A stretch of DNA of 64,000 bases from Chaetoderma sp. LZ-2023a (taxonomy: Eukaryota; Mollusca; Caudofoveata; Chaetodermatida; Chaetodermatidae). The notes below the pieces were generated by a model that saw only the letters and a program-made list of their open reading frames with translations, made no database searches and was not told the DNA's origin. Shown here piece after piece: positions 11,790-23,482 of the stretch (positions are counted from its first letter, which is position 1; each line of letters begins with the position of its first letter). The stretch is from positions 83,495,647 through 83,559,646 of the forward strand of contig CM067366.1 in the NCBI GenBank assembly GCA_034401795.1, written 5' to 3'. The translations under genes were made by a program, and so were the position numbers.

Positions 11790-12690
11790 GATTTCCAGAC
11801 CAGTTATATCTGCAGTGTGACTTTCTACACCAATAGTTGGCTAACTGGATGAGGTCATCAGACGTTTAAAGGAATGCTGAGGCTATCGGGAATAGGCTGC
11901 CATCCTCTAACGACCAACCATATTCGGTTTGCTATGGAAGTTGTGGATTTGCCACTGCATCAATATTCAGCGTTACTGCGTGATTATGGGTTCGATGTAT
12001 GCCCTGTATCAAAGCTGACTTTGTAGGATGCAAGCATTCTACGTGTGCTTGAGTGTATATGAATAGCGCCCTATGGAATTCTACTAACATGCAATTTACA
12101 TCTATACAGGCTTTATATAGCTGAAACAAATTTCTCTACATCAATATAAGTAACTGGAAGAGGTATCTCCTAAAGACCCAGTTGTCTAAATGCTGTAATA
12201 CCATCGTCATCTGAAGCCGGCAATGCTTTTTCAGAAACTTTCCCCATCCAGACAAACATATGCAATTAGTCTAAACCGGGAGAGCATATAATCCAGGCAA
12301 CGCTGCAAGAATATTCTTTAATGCGGTGTCAGCATGTTGGCATAGCTTCAGAAACGTACGAATGAATAGTATAACAGCATCTGTGTCATGGGAATCTTTA
12401 GCATAACGTATTAATCTTTTGTCCATATCATCGTTCTACATGGTCCGGTGTACCTTTATCTGATAATGCCTTCTCGTGATGAGCTACCACTAACAATTTG
12501 GATGAGCTAAATCATTTTTCCTTATCTTTGTTTGCAATGTACATTAGCAGTCCATGTTTGCTTTTTATATGTGAAGGGAATCTATCTGAACGATCCTTTG
12601 CGATTATAGTTTGTTACCTAAGTGATATGCCACCGGTGCCTTTTAATCATGCCGCTTGGTATGAGTAGATTTCGTCAAGGTATTAATTTC
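11790..12690 (-). pseudogene. FEN/PIN-like nuclease family, decayed
   Basis: Read on the minus strand, pieces line up in the order I know from a large invertebrate family of unnamed proteins with a FEN/PIN-like fold and a Cys-rich tail: HHEKALSDKGTPDH, DMDKRLIRYAKDSHDTDAV, ILAALPGLYAL, then from 12,129 down LYKACIDVN, HVECLHPTKSALIQGIHR, VANPQLP and TEYGWSLEDG (about 11,900-11,925), and DDLIQLA before the remains of the Cys tail. Several frameshifts and stops (one TAG at about 11,934). Family assignment is by recalled motif order. The molecular function of the family is unproven, and the nuclease role is inferred from the fold. Confidence 0.6.
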
Positions 12691-12999
12691 AGCATATCTG
12701 TCAGACCCTAGGTCAACCTGACTGAGCAGAGATTCTGCTCCTGTATCTGCATAATGAGCATTATGCCTAGATTCGCATCATTAGGGGTTTGTTGGGTAGT
12801 TGTTGTTACTGCGAACAGTGTGATGTAGGTTACGCCCATCGCTACCAACACTATTGCACGCAATGTTGTCATTTATGCAAGGCAGACACTCCCTGTAAGC
12901 AAAATGCTAATCCCTTCTGGGAGAATTGGCATAGATGGTTTAAAAGGGAGTTTTTGCAATAAAATAAGCCTGAAACTAAGGAAAATGACGATCCACTTC

Positions 13000-13600
13000 T
13001 CGGCGGCGAACCAGAGAGGAAAAGTACAATCCTGGGCGAACTGCTTTTTAGTACTCCTGACACTGTTTCGTGCTGCGTCATGGGGAACATTGCTATCCAG
13101 TCCTTCTGGAAGTTATGGATTCGTAGATCATTGATGCCCTTGAAAAGACTACGTTTATACAATGCAACGTGCGTATCCTTGATGCTGTATAACTGTAACA
13201 TCTGGACAAACTCGATGCCTGCCTCCGCAAACATTTACGCACCAACACGAGACACCGATGGCCAGGCAGCATAATTTTCAGTGATGCACTATACAAGCTA
13301 TGTAATACATCGCGTATGTCCGCAAGAATTGCCCAGTAAAGATGGTCTATGTTTTGCCATGGGTTAAGGATGCCATGGGACACAGCAACACAGAAAGCCT
13401 TGGAATTCGCCCTACTTGGAGCAAGAAAATATAAATCCACGAGAGGATAGCATTGCGAAAACCTGTTAAACGTGCTATGAGGTGACGTCAAGAAAGCAGT
13501 CGAATAAAAAATGGATCTAAGGAAGCTAAGGAGGTCGGCTGAGGACAAGACGCAATGGGCAAAAGCGAAGAAGGATTGATTGCAGCTGTAGGATGTTTCT
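13000..13600 (+). pseudogene. non-LTR retrotransposon ORF2 C-terminus
   Basis: Plus strand, mixed frames: LRLYNATCVSLMLYNCNIWT, then DACLRKHLRTNTRHRWPGS, IIFSDALYKLCNTSRMSARI, a TAA, RWSMFCHGLRMP, TQKALEFALLGARKYKSTRG, and DLRKLRRSAEDKTQWAKAKK. This order is the thumb and tail of endonuclease/RT LINE proteins. The RT palm is not visible upstream, so it is either 5' truncated or decayed. It is on the other strand from the RT remnant at 4.2 kb, so probably a separate insertion. Confidence 0.75.
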
Positions 13601-13734
13601 ACTACTACAGCCACATCACACAATAATCATACATCTCATATACACCTATCATAGTGTAGAATTCAAGAACCTTCATACGTTTATGATGATTATCAGGACG
13701 AGCCCACTGGACAACTCACCTTTCCAGAGTACCA

Positions 13735-13901
13735 ATCTATCAATATGTTGTAATATTACGTCATAATCAGCTAAGCATCATACATGATTCTATATTGCCC
13801 GTCTTTAAGATTTCAGCGATCGATTGATCCCAACACGAGCGAGGTGTGGTGTAGCTTAGCTAGAAATGGGCGGGGCATAGCAAAAAATAGAAAGGTCCAC
13901 T
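13735..13901. repeat. B-family MITE, copy 4, internally deleted
   Basis: The CRE side (TTACGTCATAATCAGC) passes directly into the GC-rich side (GATCGATTGATCCCAACACG, ATGGGCGGGGCATAGC) and GAAAGGTCCACTG. The central palindrome is missing. Confidence 0.7.
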
Positions 13902-14490
13902 GCTTAGATGTTTGATTAAGTGTTTGGCATTCGTAAATTGGCACAGTTGGGTTGATATAGCTCAAACCGATGACGATAAAGCGAGCCATGCATACGTCAT
14001 CCTGATTATGAGGCATGACGCAACTTGGTTTCAATAAAGCTTCGAGTGTCAGATCATCCAGATATAATTTGGTGAGATTAGCATTCCCTCCAGAGCTACT
14101 AGGCATTTAAGCATGACAAATATCCATGTTAAATTCAGAGTCCAGGCAAACGTCTCTCTGGGACTGATTTACTTCAACTATAGTGTCAACTCGGGGGCAT
14201 GCCAAAAGTCCACGTGGATCAATGCATTTAGGGCAGGGTGAATAATTCTCACCTGGCCGAAATCTGGACGGCTACCAGTCACGTTAACATAAAACTGTCC
14301 CAATATCGTTTTGAACATGGTGTGAACGTGATTAGAATCTTCTACAAGGTTTCAGATTGCTCAGTGTTAAACCTGATGGTGTACTGTTCCTCAGTAATTA
14401 AACATTTTCGGTAGAGAATAGAGAGATATGGTTAATATTCTGTCGATGGCGTCTGGTGTTGGCATGTCGGCGCTAACAGATCGCCTGACC

Positions 14491-14558
<68 letters not shown>

Positions 14559-15010
14559 GCCCTGTCACTGTCGCTATCTGAGTGTTGTACAGATACCACA
14601 TTAACGTTGCCCATGTTAACCTCGTCCTCATTAACAATGCCCCCAATAACCCCGCCCCTTAACTGATAATGCTTATTCTTAGAATTGGTGTGCTTATGCT
14701 TGCGACAGTTTAATAACTCGAGTGATTTATAAACTCCGGGTAATGTAGATGGCTGAAAATCTGATTGGTGAGTGTGGGGCATTGACTGCATGTGCATGAA
14801 TGTAACGTGTCAGAGATTGATGTATTCTTAATGCTAGATCCAGCTCTAACATAACGCGTTCACGCTTGGCTGTTAGGAGGCTTTCGGTTAAATTATTAAT
14901 TAGAAATTTAACATAGAAATCATCTAAATGAGCGTTATCCTTCAGGAAAGCTATGGTCACGGCTTTAGATTCATAGAATCTAAAGACGTCATCGTATATT
15001 TCCACATCAG
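13902..15010 (-). pseudogene. unidentified decayed coding block
   Basis: Several minus-strand stretches read like protein and not like noise, though I do not recognise the family: from about 15,005 FYESKAVTIAFLKDNAHLDD, KFLINNLTESLLTAKRERVM and ELDLALRIHQSLTRYI. After the ATT microsatellite comes MFKTILGQFYVNVTGSRPDF and HPALNALIHVDFWHAP. From 14,106 there is MPSSSGGNANLTKLYLDDLT and PHNQDDVCMARFIVIGLSYI. Frames change and stops occur between the blocks. They may be one broken gene or exons of one. I cannot assign a function. Confidence 0.35.
14494..14557. repeat. (ATT)n microsatellite
   Basis: About 21 ATT units. On the minus strand they give a poly-asparagine run within the unidentified coding block. 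Confidence 0.97.
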
Positions 15011-15139
15011 AATGAATCTCTCATGCAGCTAATAAGGTAGATGTTACCCCTCATTCTGACCCTGGTGTCTCTAGACATGTGTCTAAAGCTTAGGATAGCG
15101 TTACGCACTGAGGTTCCACCTTATATTGAGTGTGTTACT

Positions 15140-15240
15140 ACTTAATAAAAAGTTCTGGGAAATATTTTGAAACTAATTTTACCTCGGTACTGTTGAGGTT
15201 GCAACATGTCTCCGCAAAACCAGCAACAGCCAGGCAGGTT
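15140..15240. repeat. B-family palindrome half
   Basis: GGAAATATTTTGAAACTAAT followed by degraded arm sequence and CAGCAACAGCC. One arm and part of the centre only. Confidence 0.5.
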
Positions 15241-15244
15241 CATG

Positions 15245-15640
15245 TAACTATGGAAACCCATGGTATGAACGCTTATTAACATTATTAATATTATTAATAT
15301 TAATATCCAAGCCCGTATGACTGTAAAATGGCACGGGATCTATTCGTAGTATTTGTAAAACTTATGAATGGAGGGCCCTTCATGTTGCCATGTGCCAATA
15401 GCTCTACATCACAGACAGTGGCGATGATATGGGCGGCTGCTCTGATTGGTGGGGGATGTCCCATGATCCAAGTTGATAGAAAATATCTGAACATGTTATA
15501 GCTCTGCACAATTCCTTCAACAGCTCAAACAGTGCCGACGATATGGCGGCTGTTCTGATGGGCCACAAGGGGTCACGTGACCTCAGTTTGAACCCACCAT
15601 AACTCTTTCGCAGCTCATTCCAGCAGACAATCATCATTGA
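15245..15640. other. no gene seen; weak internal duplication
   Basis: Two similar stretches (GCGATGATATGGGCGGCTGC near 15,420 and CGACGATATGGCGGCTGTTC near 15,536) suggest an old duplication of about 120 bp. No gene supported. Confidence 0.4.
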
Positions 15641-15649
15641 CACGTCTCA

Positions 15650-17290
15650 ACAGATCTACATCTTCCAACAGCGGCAACATATGTGCGGTTGTTCTGATGG
15701 TACTACATAACGCAGTCACTAATCTGACGTGTGAATCCTCAATACAAACGTCTCATCTACATAACGCAGTCACTAGTCTAGAGTGTGGCTCCTCAATACA
15801 AACGTCTCATCTACATAACACAATCATTGGCATGGATACACAATGCGCACGCTGCTTCCACATCACGCAATCAATAGTCTAGTGCATGGATACACAATGC
15901 ACACGCTTCTTCCACATGACGCAATCAATAGTCTAGTGCATGGATACACAATGCACACGCTTCTTCCACATGACGCAATCAATAGTCTAGTGCATGGATA
16001 CACAATGCACACGCTTCTTCCACATGACGCAATCAATAGTATAGTACATGGATACACAATGCACACGCTTCTTCCACATGACGCAATCAATAGTCTAGTG
16101 CATGGATACACAATGCACACGCGTCTTCCACATGACGCAATCAATAGTCAAGTACATGGATACAGAATGCACACGCTTCATCCACATCACGCAATCAATA
16201 GTCTAGTGCATGGATACACAATGCATACGCGTCTTCCACATGACCCAATCAATAGTCTAGTGCATGTATACACAATGCACACGCTTCTTCCACATGATGC
16301 AATCGATAGTCTAGTGCATGGATACACAATGCACACGCTTCTTCCACATCACGTAATCAATAGTCTAGTGCATGGATACACAGTGCACACGCATCTTCCA
16401 CATCACACAATCAATAGTCTAGTGCATGGATACACAATGCACACGCTTCTTCCATATCACGCCATCAATAGTCTAGTGCATGGATACACAACGCACACGC
16501 TTCTTCCACATAACACAATCAATAGTCTAGTGCATGGATACACAATGCACACGCTTCTTCCACATCACACAATCAATAGTCTAGTGCATGGATACACAAT
16601 GCACACGCGTCTTCAGCATGACGCAATCAACAGTCAAGTACATGGATACAGAATGCACACGCTTCATCCACATCACGCAATCAATACTCTAGTGCATGGA
16701 TACACAATGCATACGCGTCTTGCACATGAGCCAATCAATAGTTTAGTGCATGTATACACAATGCACACGCTGCTTCCACATGACGCAATCAATAGTCTAG
16801 TGCATGGATACACAAGGCACACGCTTCTTCCACATCACGCATTCAATGGTCTAGTGCATGGATACACAATGCACAGGCTTCTTCCACATGATGCAGTCAA
16901 TAGTCTAGTGCATGGATACACAATGCACACGCTTCTTCCACATGACGCAATCAATAGTCTAGTGCATGGATACACATTGCACACACTTCTTACACATGAC
17001 GCAATCAATAGTCTAGTGCATGGATACACAATGCACACGCTTCTTCCACATGACGCAATCAATAGTATAGTGCCTGGATAACAATCTACACATTTCTTCC
17101 ACATGACGCAATCAGTAGTCTAGTGCATGGATACACAATGCACGTGCTTCTTCCACATGACGCAATCAATAGTCTATGGGGGCGGGGAGATACACAATGC
17201 ATATTTCTCATCAACATGACGCAATCATTAGTCTCTCGCATTGATACACAACGTCCACTCTTCATCCATATGACACAATCAAGTCACACG
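15650..17290. repeat. 54-bp minisatellite with higher-order repeat
   Basis: About 25-30 tandem units of 54 bp. The core reads ATGGATACACAATGCACACG, CTTCTTCCACATGACGCAAT, CAATAGTCTAGTGC. Units at both edges are diverged. The middle 15,843-17,081 is one open frame of 412 codons on the plus strand, 18 residues per unit (MHTLLPHDAINSLVHGYT). Because 54 is a multiple of three, the minus strand is also open in places, so coding is not implied. A block with GTCAAGTACATGGATACAGA at 16,147 recurs at 16,633, exactly 486 bp or nine units later. Confidence 0.96.
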
Positions 17291-17404
17291 TCTCACTCAC
17301 TGATGCAATCAGTACTCAACGATCCACTATACTCGCTATTGTTTCAACTTTAACTAAGATGACCAGATATTCAAATCAAGGATCAGATCCCAATTGCCAC
17401 AAAT

Positions 17405-17514
17405 GGGGTAGTGGTGGTTGTGGTCGTGGTTGTGGTGGTGGTGGTGGTGGTGGTGGTGGTTGTGGTGGTGGTGGTGGTGGTGGTGGTGGTGGTGGTGGAG
17501 GCGGTGGTGGTGTT
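17405..17514. repeat. (GGT)n microsatellite
   Basis: About 110 bp of GGT with a few TGT/CGT variants. The G-rich strand could form G-quadruplexes. Confidence 0.95.
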
Positions 17515-18555
17515 ATCTAACAGATATAGTATCAAACGATGGCTCGTGATCGATCACCGATATATAGTGCAGTAAGGCTCAGCGTCTAAACTGCTAATGA
17601 TATATTTAACACCATATATAGAATGTAATCGTATCTTAGCGATGGCACTAATAAACATATCTCGAGTAATAATAAACGAGGTCGATAGAATCTCTCTGGC
17701 TGCGGATGAAGCGTGAAAGTAGGTATCACTGAGGTCACGCTTACCTCCTTTTGTTAGGCTACATACTTTAATCATACAATGCATGCATACAACAAGCTTG
17801 ATTACTGTATGCGAAAATTCTTGAAAAGAGGTAGGCCCTACCCGAATTAGCTTTTGCGAGCGACCAAGCGACTAACCGACCGACCGAGCAACACCCCCCC
17901 CCCACCCACCGACACACCACCCACCGATTGACCACATCCTAGCGAACATAACTATAGCAACTATCGACGGATTATATTTAAACACGATCCCATCTATGTC
18001 TTCATGCCAGGTACCTATATACCAAATTTGAGTCAAATCTACACAGATGTGCTAAAGTCATGCCCAGGAAATCGGATTTTTTGTTTCATTGGTCATAATT
18101 CGTGAAGATAATGAAATTTTGGCAAAACACAATGACAAGCAGATTATTCTCACACGCGTTTAATATAGTAAAATTGTAAGCAATTCTCTGCACGAGTTAT
18201 AATATTTTGGTTTGGAAAGATTTTGTTATGTTAAGGGAGATAACTCCTGTGAAAAAACGCGATTTTGGCAAAATGTAGTCCCAAGCGCAATACGGTCTTT
18301 TAGGGGAGATAACGCTGGTGAATACTGACTGATTTCAACGAAACGCTGTCCAACCAATCTCTTCTCACACCATACGGTAATATTGTACGAAATTTAGTGT
18401 TTATTAAGGCATGTCTGCGGTCTAAAGTTAGTCTCCGAAAACACAAACGCATGTATGGGCGTACACACGGACGGATGAACGCACAATCAAGAGTCAGACA
18501 TGAAATGACCAAAGCTCCAACAGTAACAGTCTCAATTGTATGTATTTGGTGTGTA
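17515..18555. other. no gene seen
   Basis: C-run at about 17,894-17,910 and otherwise AT-rich unassigned sequence. No supported coding region. Confidence 0.5.
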
Positions 18556-18650
18556 AACAATTACTTGTTGAATTATTCTGTTGAATATTTTGAAACTAAT
18601 TCGATTGGCAGCTGTTGCGGCAATGGGTATCAGCAGGTCCAAGTAAAATG
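18556..18650. repeat. B-family palindrome half
   Basis: TCTGTTGAATATTTTGAAAC and ATTGGCAGCTGTTGCGGCAA, one arm only, directly upstream of another B copy. Confidence 0.7.
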
Positions 18651-18664
18651 AAGGGTTCCAGTTT

Positions 18665-19000
18665 ATCCATCAATCATATGATGTCATAATCAACTACGTT
18701 GTGTGTGGGATGACGTCATAATCAATTACGCCATGAATGGCGTGGCTAAGTTCGCCAGGAATGCTTAATTATGCGTTGTTGAATGAATTATAGTATATGT
18801 CTTTACTATTTAATAAACATTCTGTTGAATATTTTGAAACTAATTTGGCTGGACGCTGTTGCTTCAACAGCTTATCTGTATTGTTTACAGGAAATTGAGA
18901 TTCAGAGAGTGCGCGATCGATTGACCCCAACACGGCCTAAACGTGGGTGGAGCTTAACTGGAGATGACCGGGGCATAGCTAAACTGACTTTCTCCATTGG
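18665..19000. repeat. B-family MITE, copy 5, one palindrome arm lost
   Basis: CRE side with TGATGTCA and TGACGTCA (18,703), one palindrome arm (GAATATTTTGAAACTAATTTG, GCTGTTGCTTCAACAGC), GC-rich side GTGGGTGGAGCTTAACTGGA. The short inverse GCTGTTG-CTT-CAACAGC suggests deletion across the palindrome centre. Confidence 0.8.
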
Positions 19001-19179
19001 CTTCAAAATATTGCACAGGTTGCCTCCATTGTAGTTACCTTGATATTGAGATTCGTGGAATACAGGCCTCAACGTGTTAAAAATCGACTGAAACGCGCTT
19101 ACAGAGTGGGCGGAGCTTAGCTAGAAAGGGGAGGCACTTTCCTAGATATTAGTCACTCTGGTTATTAAACTAGACTAGC

Positions 19180-19565
19180 AATGGACCCGTTTTAGCTATG
19201 CCCCGCCCATCTCTATCTAAGCTCCACCCACACACATCGTCCGTGTTGAGATCGGTCGATCTCTGAACTCCCGGAGTAACAATTTCCAGAAAACTATACA
19301 GGAAAGCTGTTAAATATTTTGAAACTAATTTGACTGAACGTTGTTGCTGCCATATGGCAACAGCGTCCAGTCAAATTAGTTTCAAAATATTCAAAAGAAT
19401 ATTTGTTAAATGGCATACAATTACTACAATGTCGGAAACGTAAGGGTTAAAGGCGGACGACTTCTTTCGAGTCATTCATGATGTCATGAGTATGACGTCA
19501 TCATACACGACACGTAGTTGATTATGACGTCATATGATGGATATATCAACTTGGAAAGGTCCATT
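19180..19565. repeat. B-family MITE, copy 6, full length
   Basis: Full order: AATGGACCC end, GCCCCGCCCATCTCTATCTA, palindrome 19,310-19,400 (AAATATTTTGAAACTAATTTG and inverse), CRE side with TGACGTCA at about 19,492 and 19,525, end TTGGAAAGGTCCATT. AATGGACC at the left and GGTCCATT at the right are terminal inverted repeats. Confidence 0.9.
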
Positions 19566-19769
19566 AGTTTCAGGTGTTCGTAAAATAATGCGCTCCTAAA
19601 AAGAGTGGAATTTAATTTTTATTTAGAAGTACAAAAATTGTAGATAAATCATGTATTAACAATGAGTGTAGGAAGGATGCCCCTAATTATCAAATCATAT
19701 TACGTATAATACTGCAACCCTTTTATGGCGAAGCCACGGCCAAATCCGACTTCTACAATGGCCTTGAGG

Positions 19770-19901
19770 AATGTCAATTTGCAGGCCAATAGAAGACTAT
19801 TTTTGAGAATTTACAACTGATATGACTGGCTCGGTAACCGAGCCAGTCATTCCAGTGGTAAATTTTCAAAAATAGTATTCTACTGGCCTGCAAATGAACA
19901 T
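19770..19901. repeat. foldback repeat family A, copy 3
   Basis: Arms AATGTCAATTTGCAGGCC and GGCCTGCAAATGAACAT. Centre ATGACTGGCTCGGTAACCGA followed by GCCAGTCAT, almost perfectly palindromic. Confidence 0.85.
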
Positions 19902-20590
19902 CAAACAAACAATCAATTAGATATTTTTGTCAGAATCCATCCATTAACAGGATATGTATTTGTCGGTCGTGTTCGTGTATCTATTGGTTCAAATGATACG
20001 CATTTACATTTAGCTGCGGCTCAAAGCAGTTTTGATCAGCCAGGAAATCCCACACCCCCCCCCCCCCCCCTCCCCCACCCCACCCACCCCAACCCCAAAA
20101 ATATTGCTGGTGGTGTTTTCTGCTACAACTCGCTACCGGTGAAGGTGCTATGCTATTGAAAGCTACGAACACGGGGTTTTGGAAACTGCTATGCATTTTT
20201 TTCCTGGGCGTCTAGTGCACCTATGAAGGTTTATGTCGTTAAATATATATGTCATACTTAGTATGTATGTGTCAACGCTTTACGCTACAACTCTGAGCAG
20301 GTGTATCGTATAACGTTCACAGGAAAATGAAATTATGCATAAAATGTAGAAAATATAGATCATGAGTGGCCAGGCGTAACGATAGATAGATAGCTATTGC
20401 AAAATCCAACATACCGAAAAGGCAATACAATATAGGTATATATATAATAATTATATAGGTATAGGTCGGGTTTATAGTCTGCTTCCACTTGCGTGCTCAC
20501 CCAACTTTCTAACGACTTTCCAACGTTACCCGCTGGTCATTGGGCCTTTTCATTCCCGCATAATCTCAACTCCCTTTGGGAGCATACAGC
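19902..20590. other. C-run and unassigned sequence
   Basis: A C-run of about 18 at 20,053-20,070 and otherwise nothing I can support. Confidence 0.5.
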
Positions 20591-20639
20591 CAGCTGCCGT
20601 TTATAGGCGTTCGATGGTTTTTGCTGACATTTGGTATTA

Positions 20640-20795
20640 CCGACTGCCCTCGCAGGTACCTATTTTATAAACAAGTGTAGTGGAACAACGCAGAGTGAGG
20701 TGTCTTGCTCAGGGACACAACGCGGGAGGCCGGCCTGGAATCTATCCTGCAACATTCGAGTCATGAGATCGATTCCCTAATAACCAATACAAGTA
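20640..20795 (-). repeat. tRNA-derived SINE remnant
   Basis: On the minus strand, a degraded B-box-like stretch (GTTGCAGGATAGATTCC) is followed by GGCCGGCCTCCCGCG, then GTTGTGTCCCTGAGCAAGAC and ACCTCACTCTGCGTTG. The order of tRNA-like head then a GAGCAAG-type conserved core is that of tRNA-derived SINEs of animals. The A box is not clear and the superfamily is not assigned. Confidence 0.5.
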
Positions 20796-20835
20796 CAATC
20801 GTATAGATAAACAAGATATATAAAACAACTATAAG

Positions 20836-20838
<3 letters not shown>

Positions 20839-20919
<81 letters not shown>
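20839..20919. repeat. (TA)n microsatellite
   Basis: About 80 bp of pure TA. Confidence 0.98.
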
Positions 20920-20922
<3 letters not shown>

Positions 20923-22430
20923 AAAGCGATGGGCAAATCGCGTCCACAACCGGATTAACTACTGCAAAAGATTTGATCCATGATGAGTTATGCGCCTCAC
21001 ATTTGCAGCCATGCCCAGCCCATTTCACTTTTAACAAATACGAAAATCTACATCTAAGACATAAGTGGAAAATTTTCCAGAAAATAAGGAGAAAAATTAA
21101 CATTATTAACCGACCACAATAATATCGTTGATCTATCTAATGACGTTGAAGTCGTAATGGGGAAAATGGGCCGATTAACCCAGATATGCATCGATTCAAA
21201 TTCTAGCAGTTACGGTTAAACCGTTCCAATCTCTCCTTCAAAAGACCAGAGCTATTTAAACTTCCTTACCAGAACCAGAAAATCAGTCTATCTGGGAATG
21301 ATACTATTTGATGGTTACTCTGCATGCGGTAGAGAAAATTCTGTAAATGAAATTATGAAAACCGAAAAAAATTTAATCATTCATGCATTGCATAGAAAAC
21401 GGAGGAGATGAATTGCTATTGATATAGTATGAATGGAGTAGTGAACCAATGCTGTATTTATTATGTTTTTAAAGGGCCAGTGATGCGTTAGAATCACAGA
21501 TATAGTACCTGAATAAATTAATACATAAATAAGCTGAAAGAAAATTATTTTTGGAAATTTGATGATTGAAATTTTAATCAATCAGCCATTAATTTCATAC
21601 TGGTTAATTTATTAAAGAGGCAATCGCCAAATAGCATAGTAAACTTATAACCAATTTGAATGCATATTTTAATTCAAGGATTATGCATTACAAGTTCAGT
21701 GGTATTGAATAGCGAGTTGACCGCTAGTCGGTAGGATAATAATAACGAAATTTATACCGGGTAATTCAAAAGACTAATGAACCACTCAACCAATCTAGAG
21801 CTTACGTTATGCATTGGTTGATTGGTTACTCAGGCCCTGGAACTAGAAACTAACTAAGTGTACATGATGATTACTGAATGATTGTTGGTTGTTTGAACTT
21901 GGACAAGTGACGTAATAACAACAAAATGAAACAAATATTCAATCAATTTAAATAGAAATATTTCAATAATAAGTATGAAAATATTTTGAAATTTGGTTAC
22001 ATAAGTAAGAATATGGACAGGCTCTGCACCACGCGAGTTGGTCGGGGTGTATGGTAAATAATTTGTAGAAATCACAGCTAAAAGTTAGATATTTGAATAT
22101 GCTGAATACAGAATTCCGGTCACGGAATGAAGGCGAACAAATGAAGATCCGATCTGTCGTGGCGCCGGGAGTGAAAACACACGTGAAGAAACGGATGACG
22201 AATCTGGAAGTATGTTCTGTATTCCGAAATAGAAACGATAAGGTCGAAGGCACTAAGATGATCCGAGATATTGAATTGAGAAGCTCGAAGACACTGAGAT
22301 GATTCGTGTGATAACTTGGCATAGTTACCGATACAGAAGATCGAGGCCGAAAGGTGGCGGAGAATCGAAAAGATGACAGCACTCACTAATAAAGTCCGAA
22401 CATTTCAGAAGGATGAAAGCGTCGTGAGGA
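20920..22430. other. no gene seen
   Basis: AT-rich sequence with short open frames on both strands that carry no motif I know. Confidence 0.5.
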
Positions 22431-22645
22431 TGACGAGATTGATGACATCACAGGTAGAAAAGATAGAGTTCTACCTACCCAAACAAGGCACCAGGTTCCG
22501 CTTGCTTTGGGATTTGGTCCGAAGGGTGATTAGATTGATGACGTCACGGGTAGAGAATTTAGACTACTACCCACACAAGCAAGGCACCAGGTTCCGCTTG
22601 CTTTGGGATGTGGTGATTAGATTGATGACGTCATGGGGAGATAAA
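22430..22645. repeat. about 90-bp tandem repeat, 2.3 copies
   Basis: GATTGATGACRTCA starts units at 22,437, 22,533 and 22,620 (spacings 96 and 87). Each unit contains AAGCAAGGCACCAGGTTCCG-like sequence and ends in the next TGACGTCA. The third unit is partial. Confidence 0.9.
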
Positions 22646-23340
22646 ATCGACTGATGGCTGATATGACGATGATCACATCGAATGCAAAGACGAAACGACA
22701 CCGGCACACTATTACATTAACATTTTTACGTGGTGAGTTCGTGGACTCTTGAAAATAAGCAGCTCCTAGATGACCTGTGAGACACTTAGAGGTATGTTTC
22801 AATCTGATGAGTGGGAGTTGGCGATTTTCGTAGCAAAACACTGTCACGTGATTGATGAACGAGCACATGGTTTGATGTATAAATGTGATGAGGTTCATAT
22901 AATGCCTAAAGATGATGGCAATTTTATCATATTAAAATTGAATAAAACTCACTTGAAAATAGAAACATAAGAATAAATTATACAAGAAAACTTAATAATT
23001 ATAAAATTAAATTGACCAATATATTAAAATCTAGAGGAACTATTTTCCACTCATAAAAATTTCAATCAAGTGCAATGAATGTGTCATGTTAACTTCAAGT
23101 AATATTGATGCCTGGTCTACCGTACAAACATCGACTTCAAAAACACTAGATCGATCAGTAGTTCACCGAGTTAAATAGTGGGATGGTCTTAGGGCGATAG
23201 GACAGATCGTACAATTCTATACTCTGTGGTAACCAGTCAGGGCTAGGAGCCTAATTACCATATGAATTGGGAACTATCCGATCAGACGCAGACATAGAGG
23301 CACGGGCCTCTATTTCAATTTCACAACTGAAAATATTATA
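22646..23340. other. no gene seen
   Basis: AT-rich unassigned sequence. Confidence 0.5.
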
Positions 23341-23482
23341 TTAATTTATCTGGAATGAAATCATCATATATTAAGATTTATTTCGTTTCTTACATATAGA
23401 CACATAATTTAAGCCTATAAAAGAAAACAATTTTAACAACTTTATTTTCAAGCATTCTGGTGTGAATATGCACCTTTAATGG
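23340..23482. repeat. C-family foldback, one arm
   Basis: AAGATTTATTTCGTTTCTTA, AATTTAAGCCTATAAAAG and TTCTGGTGTGAATATGCACC match the right arm of the foldback at 10 kb. The left arm is absent. Confidence 0.7.

Noticed and set aside
13093-13623. 176-codon minus-strand ORF
   Set aside because: It is the shadow of the plus-strand LINE C-terminus, which has recognisable motifs.
15843-17230. CRISPR-like regular repeat
   Set aside because: Units of 54 bp are directly adjacent with no unique spacers, and the context is eukaryotic. It is a minisatellite.
21963-22382. 139-codon minus-strand ORF
   Set aside because: Ser/Phe/Leu-rich with no domain or repeat support; likely chance.
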